Shown: piece by piece, positions 48,047 to 56,700 of the stretch
Position numbering within the stretch: position 1 is the stretch's first letter
Layout: each line of letters starts with the position of its first letter
Assembly: GCA_030637025.1 (NCBI GenBank)
Contig: DAOVVV010000001.1
Location: 60,955 to 124,954, forward strand
Reading direction: 5' to 3'
Length of the DNA stretch: 64,000 nucleotides
Source of the DNA: JAGLHV01 sp023143305 [NCBI: Clostridia bacterium]
GTDB lineage: Bacteria > CBDUZB01 > JAGLHV01
Program-made: the position numbers and the translations under genes
Notes under the pieces: model-generated
Told to the model about the DNA's origin: nothing
What the model saw: only the letters and a program-made list of their open reading frames with translations
Databases searched by the model: none

Positions 48047-50164
48047 TTACATCTTTATAGCACTTACTTTTTGAATTCTCAGGAATCGTGCATTGATAGC
48101 TACAATTACTGTGCTCAGAGACATCAGTAATGCCCCCATAGCAGGACTCAAAAGGATGCCCGCCTTATAAAGCACCCCTGCTGCAAGAGGAATGGCAAAA
48201 GCATTGTATCCTGTGGCCCAGGCAAGATTCTGAATCATCTTTGTGTAAGTAACTCGTGCAAGGCCCAGAATTGCTACTGCATCAAGCGGGTTACTTCTGA
48301 CAAGGATGATATCTGCTGTCTCAACAGCCACATCAGTGCCCGCGCCAATGGCAATTCCCACATCTGCCTGGGCTAATGCCGGGGCATCATTTACTCCATC
48401 CCCGGTCATAGCGACAACTAATCCTCTTTGCTGAACCTCTCTTATTTTTAATAACTTATCCTGAGGCAAAACCTCTGCAAAATACTCATCTAACCCTATT
48501 TCCTCCGACACCCATTGAGCAACCTGTCTGTTATCGCCGGTGAGCATCATACATTTAATCCCCATAGTTTTGAGCATAGAAATTGCTTTTTTAGACTCGG
48601 GTCTGATAATATCAGCAAGAGCAATCGCACCTTTAAGCCTTCCGTCAATCATTACAAAGACAATTGTTTTTCCCTGGGAAAAAATTCTTTTTATTCTCTC
48701 ATCGTCACTGATTGAAATATCATTCTCCCTCAAATAACCCGGACTTACTACTTTTATTTTTTTGCCTTTAACACTTCCTTCTACTCCTTTTCCCGGTATG
48801 GTTTTAAATCCTTCGACAGGAAGAATGTCCTTGAAAGATGCAACAAACCCCTTTGCAATAGGATGTTCAGAGCGAGCTTCTACTGATGCAGCATATTTCA
48901 GAAGTTCTTTTTCATTAATGTCATCTGAAAAACTAATTGTATCGGTGATGCCAAATTTCCCTTCGGTAAGGGTTCCTGTTTTATCAAATATTATTGTCTG
49001 AATGTTTCTTGCTCTTTCAAAAGCAGCCCTGTTTCGAATAAGCAGACCATTTCTTGCCGCAAGTGCTGTTGAAACAGCAACAACAAGAGGAACAGCGAGC
49101 CCAAGCGCATGAGGACAGGTAATTACCATTACGGTCACAGCTCTCTCGAGAGAAAAGGCAAAATCCTTGTTTGTCGCCAATAACCATATAAAAAGTGTTA
49201 TGGCTCCACAGGTAAGGGCTATTATGGTTAGCCACAGTGCTGCACGATTTGCTAAATCCTGGGTTTTTGACTTACTCTGTTGTGCCTCTTTGACCAGATT
49301 TATCATCTGTGAAAGAAAAGAATCACTGCCGGTTTTTTTAACCTCTATGGTTATTGAACCGCCACCATTTATAGAACCACCTATAACCTTGACCCCTGCT
49401 TTTTTGGGTACAGGCTTAGATTCACCGGTAAGCATCGCTTCATTTACTAAGCTTTCACCTTCAATAACTTCTCCATCTGCAGGAATCTTTTCTCCGGGCT
49501 TTACAATAACTTTATCGTTAACCCCTAATTCACCCAGGGGTACGTCTTTTATGTTACCATCCGATATTAACTTATGAGCAGCCGAAGGCATAAGTCTTGC
49601 TAACTCTTCAAGTGCTCTCGACGCCCCCATGATAGATTTCATTTCTATCCAATGGCCGAGAAGCATAATATCAACCAGGGTGACAAGTTCCCAGAAAAAA
49701 ATTTTTCCGCTCAAGCCAAAGACAACCGCAGTACTATACAAATATGCCGTTGAAATTGCAACAGAGATAAGAGTCATCATTCCCGGCTCTTTTTTCTTGA
49801 GTTCATCAAATATCCCCTTAAGGAAGGGATATCCACCGTAAAAAAAGACTGCCGAAGAAAGTGCAAAGAGTAAGTATGAATCACCTGCAAACCTGATCAC
49901 TTCTCTTAACTTAAGAAATTTTTGAATCATTGGAGAGAGAATTAGGATAGGAACTGTGAGAATCAGAGATATCCAAAACCGCTTCTTAAAGTCCTCCACC
50001 ATATGAGAATGATGGTCGTGGTGCCCATGCCCATGATGCATGGAATGTTGATGCTCTCGATGAGTTTCCTCTTCTTTTACTTCTTCCAGTTCAACATTAC
50101 ACATCTTGCATTTTCCAGGGGCATCATATTCCATCGAACATTTTGGGCATCTGTATTTGGCCAT
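48047..50164 (-). CDS. copB: CopB-type heavy-metal P-type ATPase
   Basis: The protein of about 705 aa starts with a heavy-metal-binding zinc-ribbon-like domain (YRCPKCSMEYDAPGKCKMC) and a His-rich stretch (HREHQHSMHHGHGHH). Eight TM helices include the ion motif TCPHALGLAVPL (CPH, the P1B-3/CopB class). DKTGTLTEG is the phosphorylation site, with MTGDGVNDAPALAQAD as hinge. It should export copper or a related ion. The start at 50164 follows AAGGAGGTG. Its base composition is visibly more GC-rich than its neighbours, suggesting transfer. Confidence 0.93.
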   Translation of the reverse strand: MAKYRCPKCSMEYDAPGKCKMCNVELEEVKEEETHREHQHSMHHGHGHHDHHSHMVEDFKKRFWISLILTVPILILSPMIQKFLKLREVIRFAGDSYLLFALSSAVFFYGGYPFLKGIFDELKKKEPGMMTLISVAISTAYLYSTAVVFGLSGKIFFWELVTLVDIMLLGHWIEMKSIMGASRALEELARLMPSAAHKLISDGNIKDVPLGELGVNDKVIVKPGEKIPADGEVIEGESLVNEAMLTGESKPVPKKAGVKVIGGSINGGGSITIEVKKTGSDSFLSQMINLVKEAQQSKSKTQDLANRAALWLTIIALTCGAITLFIWLLATNKDFAFSLERAVTVMVITCPHALGLAVPLVVAVSTALAARNGLLIRNRAAFERARNIQTIIFDKTGTLTEGKFGITDTISFSDDINEKELLKYAASVEARSEHPIAKGFVASFKDILPVEGFKTIPGKGVEGSVKGKKIKVVSPGYLRENDISISDDERIKRIFSQGKTIVFVMIDGRLKGAIALADIIRPESKKAISMLKTMGIKCMMLTGDNRQVAQWVSEEIGLDEYFAEVLPQDKLLKIREVQQRGLVVAMTGDGVNDAPALAQADVGIAIGAGTDVAVETADIILVRSNPLDAVAILGLARVTYTKMIQNLAWATGYNAFAIPLAAGVLYKAGILLSPAMGALLMSLSTVIVAINARFLRIQKVSAIKM

Positions 50165-50218
50165 AATACCACCTCCTTCAAGGTTAAACCCATTCCAAAC
50201 CCGCATTGGAACAGACTA

Positions 50219-50542
50219 TTATTTCTGAAGTTCCCCGTCAAGCCATTTTAGATAATCTTTACTTCCCTCAAGTATCGGTAAACATATTATTTCCGGTGTT
50301 TCATACGGATGTATTTCTTTAATACAATCTTCAATTTTTTTGTACAGGTTTCTTCTACTCTTAATAAAACATAGCCATTCTTCCGCTTTCTCTATGTTGT
50401 TTTTCCACCAATAAGTACTTGCTACAGGCCCGATTATCTGAACACAACCGGCTAATCTTTTTTCGATTAAAACCCCGGTTATCTTTTCCGCATCTTCCTT
50501 TTTTTCCGTGGTAGTAATCACCTGAATATATTCATTATCCAT
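50219..50542 (-). CDS. cutA: Divalent cation tolerance protein CutA
   Basis: The 107-aa protein reads EYIQVITTTEKKEDAEKITGVLIEKRLAGCVQI with trimeric CutA motifs, YWWKNNIEKAEEWLCFIK and EIHPYETPEIICLPI. A start at 50542 with AAAGGA 7 nt upstream gives exactly the family length. The 49-residue in-frame extension upstream is only a translated dispersed repeat (50560-50665). It precedes the copper-type ATPase by about 50 nt, consistent with metal homeostasis. Confidence 0.94.
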   Translation of the reverse strand: MDNEYIQVITTTEKKEDAEKITGVLIEKRLAGCVQIIGPVASTYWWKNNIEKAEEWLCFIKSRRNLYKKIEDCIKEIHPYETPEIICLPILEGSKDYLKWLDGELQK

Positions 50543-50559
50543 AACAAACATCCTTTTTC

Positions 50560-50665
50560 CCAAAGGGATAAGACTTCTGCAAAATAGCTTTTTTACCTTG
50601 TTGCCTGTCCGCTCCGCCTCATGCGAATTAGGTGGGTCATTCCTGCGAAAGCAGGAATCTATTGA
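50560..50665 (-). repeat. Dispersed repeat (GATTCCTGC/GCAGGAATC palindrome plus tail)
   Basis: TTCCTGCGAAAGCAGGAA is a palindromic hairpin followed by a GACC-rich block and GACAGGCAACAAGG. The block recurs in opposite orientation at 44368-44445. It overlaps the spurious N-terminal extension of the cutA frame. Confidence 0.7.
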
Positions 50666-50701
50666 TATTTTAAGCACATTGAAAACCACACAAAAATTAT
50701 T

Positions 50702-50832
50702 TTATTAAACAACACCTACAAATTCTGCAACTATTATGAAATCATCCTCCGATACATTTTCCAATATTATATCTTTAAATTCTTTATTATCCGGAGATAA
50801 AATTATTTTTTTATGCTGCCATGTGCCATCGT
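50702..50832 (-). pseudogene. Remnant of hsdR/S24-domain 3' end (copy R2)
   Basis: The minus strand encodes [20 protein letters not shown] and the following 21 residues to a stop. It is about 92% identical over about 130 bp to the last 41 codons of hsdR (53724-53854). There is no start or upstream domain, so it is a fragment. Same orientation as hsdR. Confidence 0.85.
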
Positions 50833-50878
50833 GACAGATTTAAGGCTATACCTTTTATGCCCAAATTAGAATTCTTTC

Positions 50879-52552
50879 CTATTTTAAAATTGCTATTTTT
50901 TTAGTAGTATTAATTCCGGGACCATTGATATGAATTATATAAATCCCTGAAGAAATAACTCTCCCACAACTATTCTTACAGTCCCAAAGAATAAAATCTT
51001 CTTCACCGGTAGTTTCTTTGCTCTTTTCCCAAACTAATTGCCCTTTTAGTGTATATATCCTTATTTTAATCTCTCCGATTCTTTCTGCCCTGAAATGAAT
51101 CGTTGCTTGCTCTCCTTTTGCCGGATTTACATAACCTTTCTCTCCACCTTGAACTTTTACTGTTCCTACTTCCATTCCTACATCTTGTATGTTCTCTAAT
51201 CTAACCTCAAATCCTGCTTGTATCGTTCCACTGACTTCATCTATATTGGTCACAGTTATATCTCTTGTTCCCAAAGATGCATTTTCAGCTATACTAATAT
51301 TTAACTGCAATTGGGTTGAACTCTTAAACTTAACTGAATTTATTGTTATTCCATCGCCACTAAAAATTATACTTGCTCCGGAAAATAAATTTAAACCATT
51401 TATGGTAAAGTCAAAACTTTCTCCTCTCCTACCAAACGACGGAGACAAAGAAGAAATTTCCGGCGGACAACCATTGTATTTCACAATAAAACAATTAAGA
51501 TTTATTCCATTAGAAACCCCTCCTACACAAATAATATTATCATTATTATCTACCGCTAGTTGCCAAGCATATCCCGTATTATTATGACAGGTTGCTGAGG
51601 AGAGAAGAACAAAATTTTGGTTATATTTTAAAGTAAAATAAATTCTATTCCTTTCAATATAACGACATCCAGAGATAATTATATTATCATTAGTATCAAC
51701 TACCACTCCTTGGGCCCATCCAGGATAAGTTGCCGAAGACATAAAAATTAAATCAGAATTATACTTTATACCCCTGGCAATAACAATATTGTCATTACTG
51801 TCTAGTGCTATTCTGCCGTCACCCAAGCTAACTGAAGAAATAACAGCCAGATTAGAATCATACTTTATCGTAAAATAATCAGAAGCTGTTATGTCTCCTG
51901 TTTTTCCAGAGACAATGATATTATCATTACTATCTACAACTACCGCTCCAGCAAAATCGTGAGTTCCTCCGTCATAAGCAACGGAACCGATAAATATTAA
52001 ATTGTGATCATATTTTATGGTAAAATAGTCATAATTTTCTTCGTTGGAACCATAGGGACCATAGGAGCTATGTCCAGTAATAATAATATTATCATTACTG
52101 TCTACTGCTATTTGAGAAACCCTATCAATAATACCCCTATCATAGGTGGCTGAAGAGATAAACATTAAATTTTGATCATATTTAATTGTAAAATAATCAC
52201 AATTGTAATCACTACTAAAACTTCTTCCGGCAGCAATAATATTGTTATTACTATCTACCAGCACATCACTGGCCCATCCATCATAAGTTACCGAAGAAAG
52301 GAATAGCAAATTAGAGTCATATTTTAGGGTGTAGTAATTCCAATATGTTCCGTTAGAAGTAGCTCCAACAACAATAATATTTCCGTCATTATCTGCCGTC
52401 ACACTGGAAGCATAGTCTGAATCACCGCTATCATAAATAGCCGAGGCAATGGGAATCAAAGTACCTACAGCGATTGCTTTTACAGAGACAAAAAAGATAA
52501 TTCCCATAAAAACCAATACTACTTCCAAAAATCTTGAGTGTTTTTTTTTCAT
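50879..52552 (-). CDS. Secreted beta-propeller (SBBP-like) protein with IPT/TIG and FlgD-like domains
   Basis: The 557-aa protein has a signal peptide (about 1-29). It has about seven repeats of roughly 50 aa with the core VDSNDNIIV(S/A)G and (Y)FTIKYDxNLxxxSSxTYD (SBBP-type blades, about 40-360). An IPT/TIG Ig-like domain (about 365-455) and a C-terminal FlgD/CHU-like Ig domain (IRIYTLKGQLVWEK, DCKNSCGRVISSGIYIIHI) complete it. It is extracellular or surface-linked; function unknown. Confidence 0.8.
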   Translation of the reverse strand: MKKKHSRFLEVVLVFMGIIFFVSVKAIAVGTLIPIASAIYDSGDSDYASSVTADNDGNIIVVGATSNGTYWNYYTLKYDSNLLFLSSVTYDGWASDVLVDSNNNIIAAGRSFSSDYNCDYFTIKYDQNLMFISSATYDRGIIDRVSQIAVDSNDNIIITGHSSYGPYGSNEENYDYFTIKYDHNLIFIGSVAYDGGTHDFAGAVVVDSNDNIIVSGKTGDITASDYFTIKYDSNLAVISSVSLGDGRIALDSNDNIVIARGIKYNSDLIFMSSATYPGWAQGVVVDTNDNIIISGCRYIERNRIYFTLKYNQNFVLLSSATCHNNTGYAWQLAVDNNDNIICVGGVSNGINLNCFIVKYNGCPPEISSLSPSFGRRGESFDFTINGLNLFSGASIIFSGDGITINSVKFKSSTQLQLNISIAENASLGTRDITVTNIDEVSGTIQAGFEVRLENIQDVGMEVGTVKVQGGEKGYVNPAKGEQATIHFRAERIGEIKIRIYTLKGQLVWEKSKETTGEEDFILWDCKNSCGRVISSGIYIIHINGPGINTTKKIAILK

Positions 52553-52619
52553 TTATATCCTTCTTTATCTCGGCATACTACTTTTATTATTTTTTTGCCT
52601 CTTGTCGGTTATCTTATTT

Positions 52620-52637
52620 CTTAAGACTGTCCCGTAT
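52620..52637 (+). repeat. Left arm of inverted repeat around the 294-aa gene
   Basis: CTTAAGACTGTCCCGTAT pairs with ATACGGGACGGTCTTAAG at 53576-53593 (17 of 18 positions). The weaker match extends several bases outward. The arms bracket one gene of about 0.9 kb, as in a small transposon-like unit. Confidence 0.7.
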
Positions 52638-52656
52638 ATAGTTCCTTGTTTTTAAT

Positions 52657-53541
52657 TCAAAATAAAATTTTCCAAGTTGTATCTAATAATTTGCAAAAAA
52701 TATAACTTATAAATATAAGTATTCCCCCCTGCCATAACCAACAAAAAGTCGTTTTCTTTTTAAATTCAATTTGCGGAAATTTGTTCTCTATAAAATTTTT
52801 AAAACCAATGGACCCGAATGTCCACATATTAGAAAACAATAAGAAAAATCCTATAAATACAAACAACATCGCATTTTCTATTTTTAATTTTGGCGCAATC
52901 CAACTGCTTATCCATATACAAAATAAAAATGTCGTTACAACAACGGTCATTTGAATTAATGAAACAAACCACCAAGAGTAATAAAAATAATTTTTATTTC
53001 TACATTTATCAAGAATATCATTGAGTTCTTTTACAATACCTTCAACCCAGATATTATCATCATCTTCAACCAAATAATAACTTTTACCAAATGTTGTTTC
53101 AAAATCTATTTCTATTCTTTTCCTTTTATATGAGGTACGATTTATTGGACTATCCAAAAGAATCACTAATCTTTCAATTTTCTTAGCATTCTGAAAATGT
53201 ATTTTTAATTCGTCGTAATCCGAAAACTTTACACCTTTACCATCTGCCCGTAAAACATAGCTAATTGTCAACAATTCATCTTTGAGTGTTTGGTCTTTAA
53301 AATATTTTTGAATATTTTCTACCTTCAATTCGCTTTTTATTTTTTCCTTGTCTTTCCCTGTTTTCTCTGCCAACTCATTATATATTTTATTTAATTCCTC
53401 TCGGGTTTTCGGCCTATAAGAGTCTTCAATCCTTTTATTTTCTTGATTAAAAATTTCCACTAGTTTGTCTTGTAACTCTTTCAACTTTTCAGTTGTAATT
53501 GTTAAATATTCTAAAGTTCCATCTTTTAAATATTTACTCAT
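52657..53541 (-). CDS. Unknown protein with coiled-coil N-terminus and three TM helices
   Basis: The 294-aa protein has a long charged helical N-terminus (about 1-110: LKELQDKLVEIFNQENKRIED). A middle soluble part (about 115-190) follows, then TM helices at about 203-225, 231-250 and 275-290. There is no transposase motif. It is flanked by inverted repeats and lies between hsdR and the SBBP protein. Function unknown; a membrane-acting cargo or defence protein is possible but unproven. Confidence 0.55.
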   Translation of the reverse strand: MSKYLKDGTLEYLTITTEKLKELQDKLVEIFNQENKRIEDSYRPKTREELNKIYNELAEKTGKDKEKIKSELKVENIQKYFKDQTLKDELLTISYVLRADGKGVKFSDYDELKIHFQNAKKIERLVILLDSPINRTSYKRKRIEIDFETTFGKSYYLVEDDDNIWVEGIVKELNDILDKCRNKNYFYYSWWFVSLIQMTVVVTTFLFCIWISSWIAPKLKIENAMLFVFIGFFLLFSNMWTFGSIGFKNFIENKFPQIEFKKKTTFCWLWQGGILIFISYIFCKLLDTTWKILF

Positions 53542-53575
53542 TAAATGCCTCCTAAAATCATTTTTTCAGGCAAAA

Positions 53576-53593
53576 ATACGGGACGGTCTTAAG
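53576..53593 (-). repeat. Right arm of inverted repeat around the 294-aa gene
   Basis: ATACGGGACGGTCTTAAG is the partner of 52620-52637. It lies 35 nt upstream of the 294-aa gene's start. Confidence 0.7.
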
Positions 53594-53629
53594 ATAATAA
53601 GTTAATACTTTTTTGTTTAAGTATTCTTT

Positions 53630-53705
53630 CCCTTTTTCTTGTATACCTTTCTTATTCTACAGCAACTTAATATTAATTTTTCTTCTTAATAATAACTAAG
53701 TCAAT
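53630..53705 (+). repeat. Dispersed repeat shared with 44941-45006
   Basis: It lies next to the hsdR stop and shares TTTTCTTGTATACCTTTCTT-type sequence, an AACTTAAT element and TTTTTCTTCTTAA with 44941-45006. Non-coding. Confidence 0.5.
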
Positions 53706-53726
53706 TTTGTTTTCCCATTCCCTCTA

Positions 53727-56700
53727 TTAAACAACACATACAAACTCTGCAACTATTTTAAAATCATCCTCCGATACATTTTCCAATATTATATCTTTAA
53801 ATTCTTTATTATCCGGAGACAAAATTATCTTTTTGTGCTGCCATGTGCCGTCGTCAAACATCTCCTTTTCGCTTTTATATCTTTTGATGGTAAATTTTTG
53901 GTTCGTTTCCGGATCCGCTACTAACCGTGATTCCACAAGAACTACCAGCCCATTTCTTGATCCTCCTTTTTCAAAACGAAAAACACAATAACTTCCGTCG
54001 GAAATTGTCGGCTCCATAGATTTTCCCACAACCCGGGCAATAAACGTATCCTTATTGAGCTTTTTTGATATATTCGTTTTCATCCATCCTAACTGTTCAA
54101 CATATTCTTCCTTCCCAAATGTCGTGGCTACTGCTTCTAATGAATATACCGGTAAAGCAGTAACATATTTTTCAAATTCTGCAATTTCCTCATCAGCAAT
54201 AATATCACAAACTTTTTCCACAAATCCGGAAGGCTGTTTTTCAGTCCAATCCTTACACAATAATGTTGCCTGTTCTAAAACTGTCTGAGTTGCTTTTTTC
54301 GCTTTGTTCGGTGGATATCCATATTTTTTTAAAACCCTTTTTACCATAACTCTCAGTCTCGCCTGAATACTTTCTTTTAAAGTCCAGTCGATATTAATGT
54401 TTCTACGCACTGTTACAACCAGTTCTCTGGCTATGGTTTGTAATGTTTCATCCCCTAATATTTTGACCGCACTGTCATTTACTTCTAATGCATCGTAAAA
54501 AGCAATTTCATCCTCAGTTAAGCCTAATTTTTCACCCCTGGTACTTGCTTCTTTCATTTTTTTAGCAAGTTCTATTAATTCTTCAATGATTTTGACCGCT
54601 TCAATAGTTTTATTATTATATTTTTTAATAGATTTTTTTAACATCTCGGCAAATGACCGCCCCTGAATGAGATTTTTCCTTGAGCGAACTTTTATTTCAT
54701 CATTAAGCAATTTCTTTAAAACTTCCAAAGCCAAATTTTTTTGCGGCATATTTTTTACTTCTGCCAGAAATTCATCCGACAGTATAGAAATATCCGGTTT
54801 ATTAAGTCCTGCTGTTTGAAATATATCAACGACCTCATCAGAACTAATAGCTTTCGATATTAATTGCTGAATAGCTGAATCCAACTCTCCTTCTGTTTTG
54901 CCTCCCTTATCACCAAATTTTGCAAGCGATGCCCTTACTGCTTGAAAAAAACCTACATTATCCCTAATTTCAAGAGCTTTCCTATGCGGAACGGCAAGTG
55001 CAAAAGCCTTTGATAATTCTGTTACATACTTTAAACATCGGGCTTTCCCATCTTCCTGACTTAAAATATGTTCCTGTGCAAAAACTAGCATAGACATTTT
55101 ATCCTTTACGGAAGCCCTAAAAAAAGATGCATAATCAAAACCATAAAATAACGAAGAAACTATTTCGTATTTTTCAAGCATTAAAGCAACAGCTTCATCT
55201 TGATTAAATAACGGCTTTCCCTTTCCGCCACTTTCAGTATATTCAGCAAGTGCTTTTTTAAGTTCTTCGGCAATTCCCAAATAATCAACTACTAGTCCTC
55301 CCGGTTTATCCAAAAAAACACGATTGACCCGGGCAATAGCCTGCATAAGTCCGTGCCCGCGCATTGGCTTGTCCAGATACATTGTATGTAAACAAGGAAC
55401 ATCGAATCCCGTAAGCCACATATCCCTGACAATAACTATTTTTAAAAAATCCGCAGCATCTTTCATCCTATCACCGATTTCTCTACGCCTTTGCTTATTT
55501 CTTATGTGTTCCTGCCACTCTACCGGATCACTTGCTGCACCGGTCATAATCACTTTAATAAGGCCTTTATTATCATCCTGATGATACCAATCAGGCTTTA
55601 ATTTGATAATTTCATTGTGCAGCTCTATACATATCCGTCTACTCATACAAACAATCATTGCTTTCCCTTTAATCACATCAAGGCGTTTTTGGAAATGTTC
55701 CATAATATCCTTAGCAATTTGTTTGATTCTTTTTTCACTCCCGACAATAGCTTCCATTCTTGCCCATTTGCTTTTCAATTGTTCTTTTTTGGCAATTTCC
55801 TCTCCTTCGGTCACTTCTTCAAAATCAGGATCAAGGGTAATTTCTTCTTTTTCTTTTAATTCTAATTTAACTAATCTGCTTTCATAAAAAATACGAACCG
55901 TTGCCCCATCATTTACCGCTTGCTCAATATCGTAAATATCAATTTCGTCACCAAAAACTGCACGGGTGTTTCTATCGTGAGTCTCAATCGGTGTACCGGT
56001 AAATCCAATGAAAGAGGCGTTGGGTAATGCATCTCTCATATGTCTGGCAAAACCATCAATAAAATCATACTGACTTCTATGAGCTTCATCAGCAATTACC
56101 ACAATATTTCTTCTGTCGGAAAGTTGTGGATATTTGTTGCCTTTTATATCGGGAAAGAATTTTTGAATGGTGGTAAATACTACTCCCCCGGAAGCAACCT
56201 TAAGACATTTCTTTAATTTATCCCGTGAATCAGCCTGAACAGGCTCTTGTCTTATGAGTTGATGACACCTGCTAAAAGTCCCAAATAATTGGTCATCCAG
56301 ATCATTTCTGTCAGTTATAACGACGACAGTCGGATTATCCATAGAAAGTACGAGTTTTCCGGTATAAAACACCATACTTAGACTTTTTCCTGACCCTTGT
56401 GTGTGCCATATAACGCCGATACGTTTATCGGCGTTACCCTCACCCTTTCCTCTCCCACAGGGAGAGGGTTTTGCTATATTAGATAAAACAGCTTCAGGAT
56501 TATTAAATAACTCTTCGTTTTTAATACGAATAACTGTATTACCCAAACTTTGCAAATAAGCATCTCTTTTAGTGTCTTTTTTTATTTGCGCAGTTGAATT
56601 ATGAATGCTTCCATCTAATTCAATAATCAAGAATTTCTCAACACAATAGAAATCAACAATATAAGAACCTATTTGATGCTGCCGCCTGAATTTTAATCCT

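Noticed and set aside
50543-50689. 49-residue N-terminal extension of cutA
   Set aside because: It is a translated dispersed repeat (DSCFRRND), and a normal-length CutA starts at 50542 with a ribosome site.
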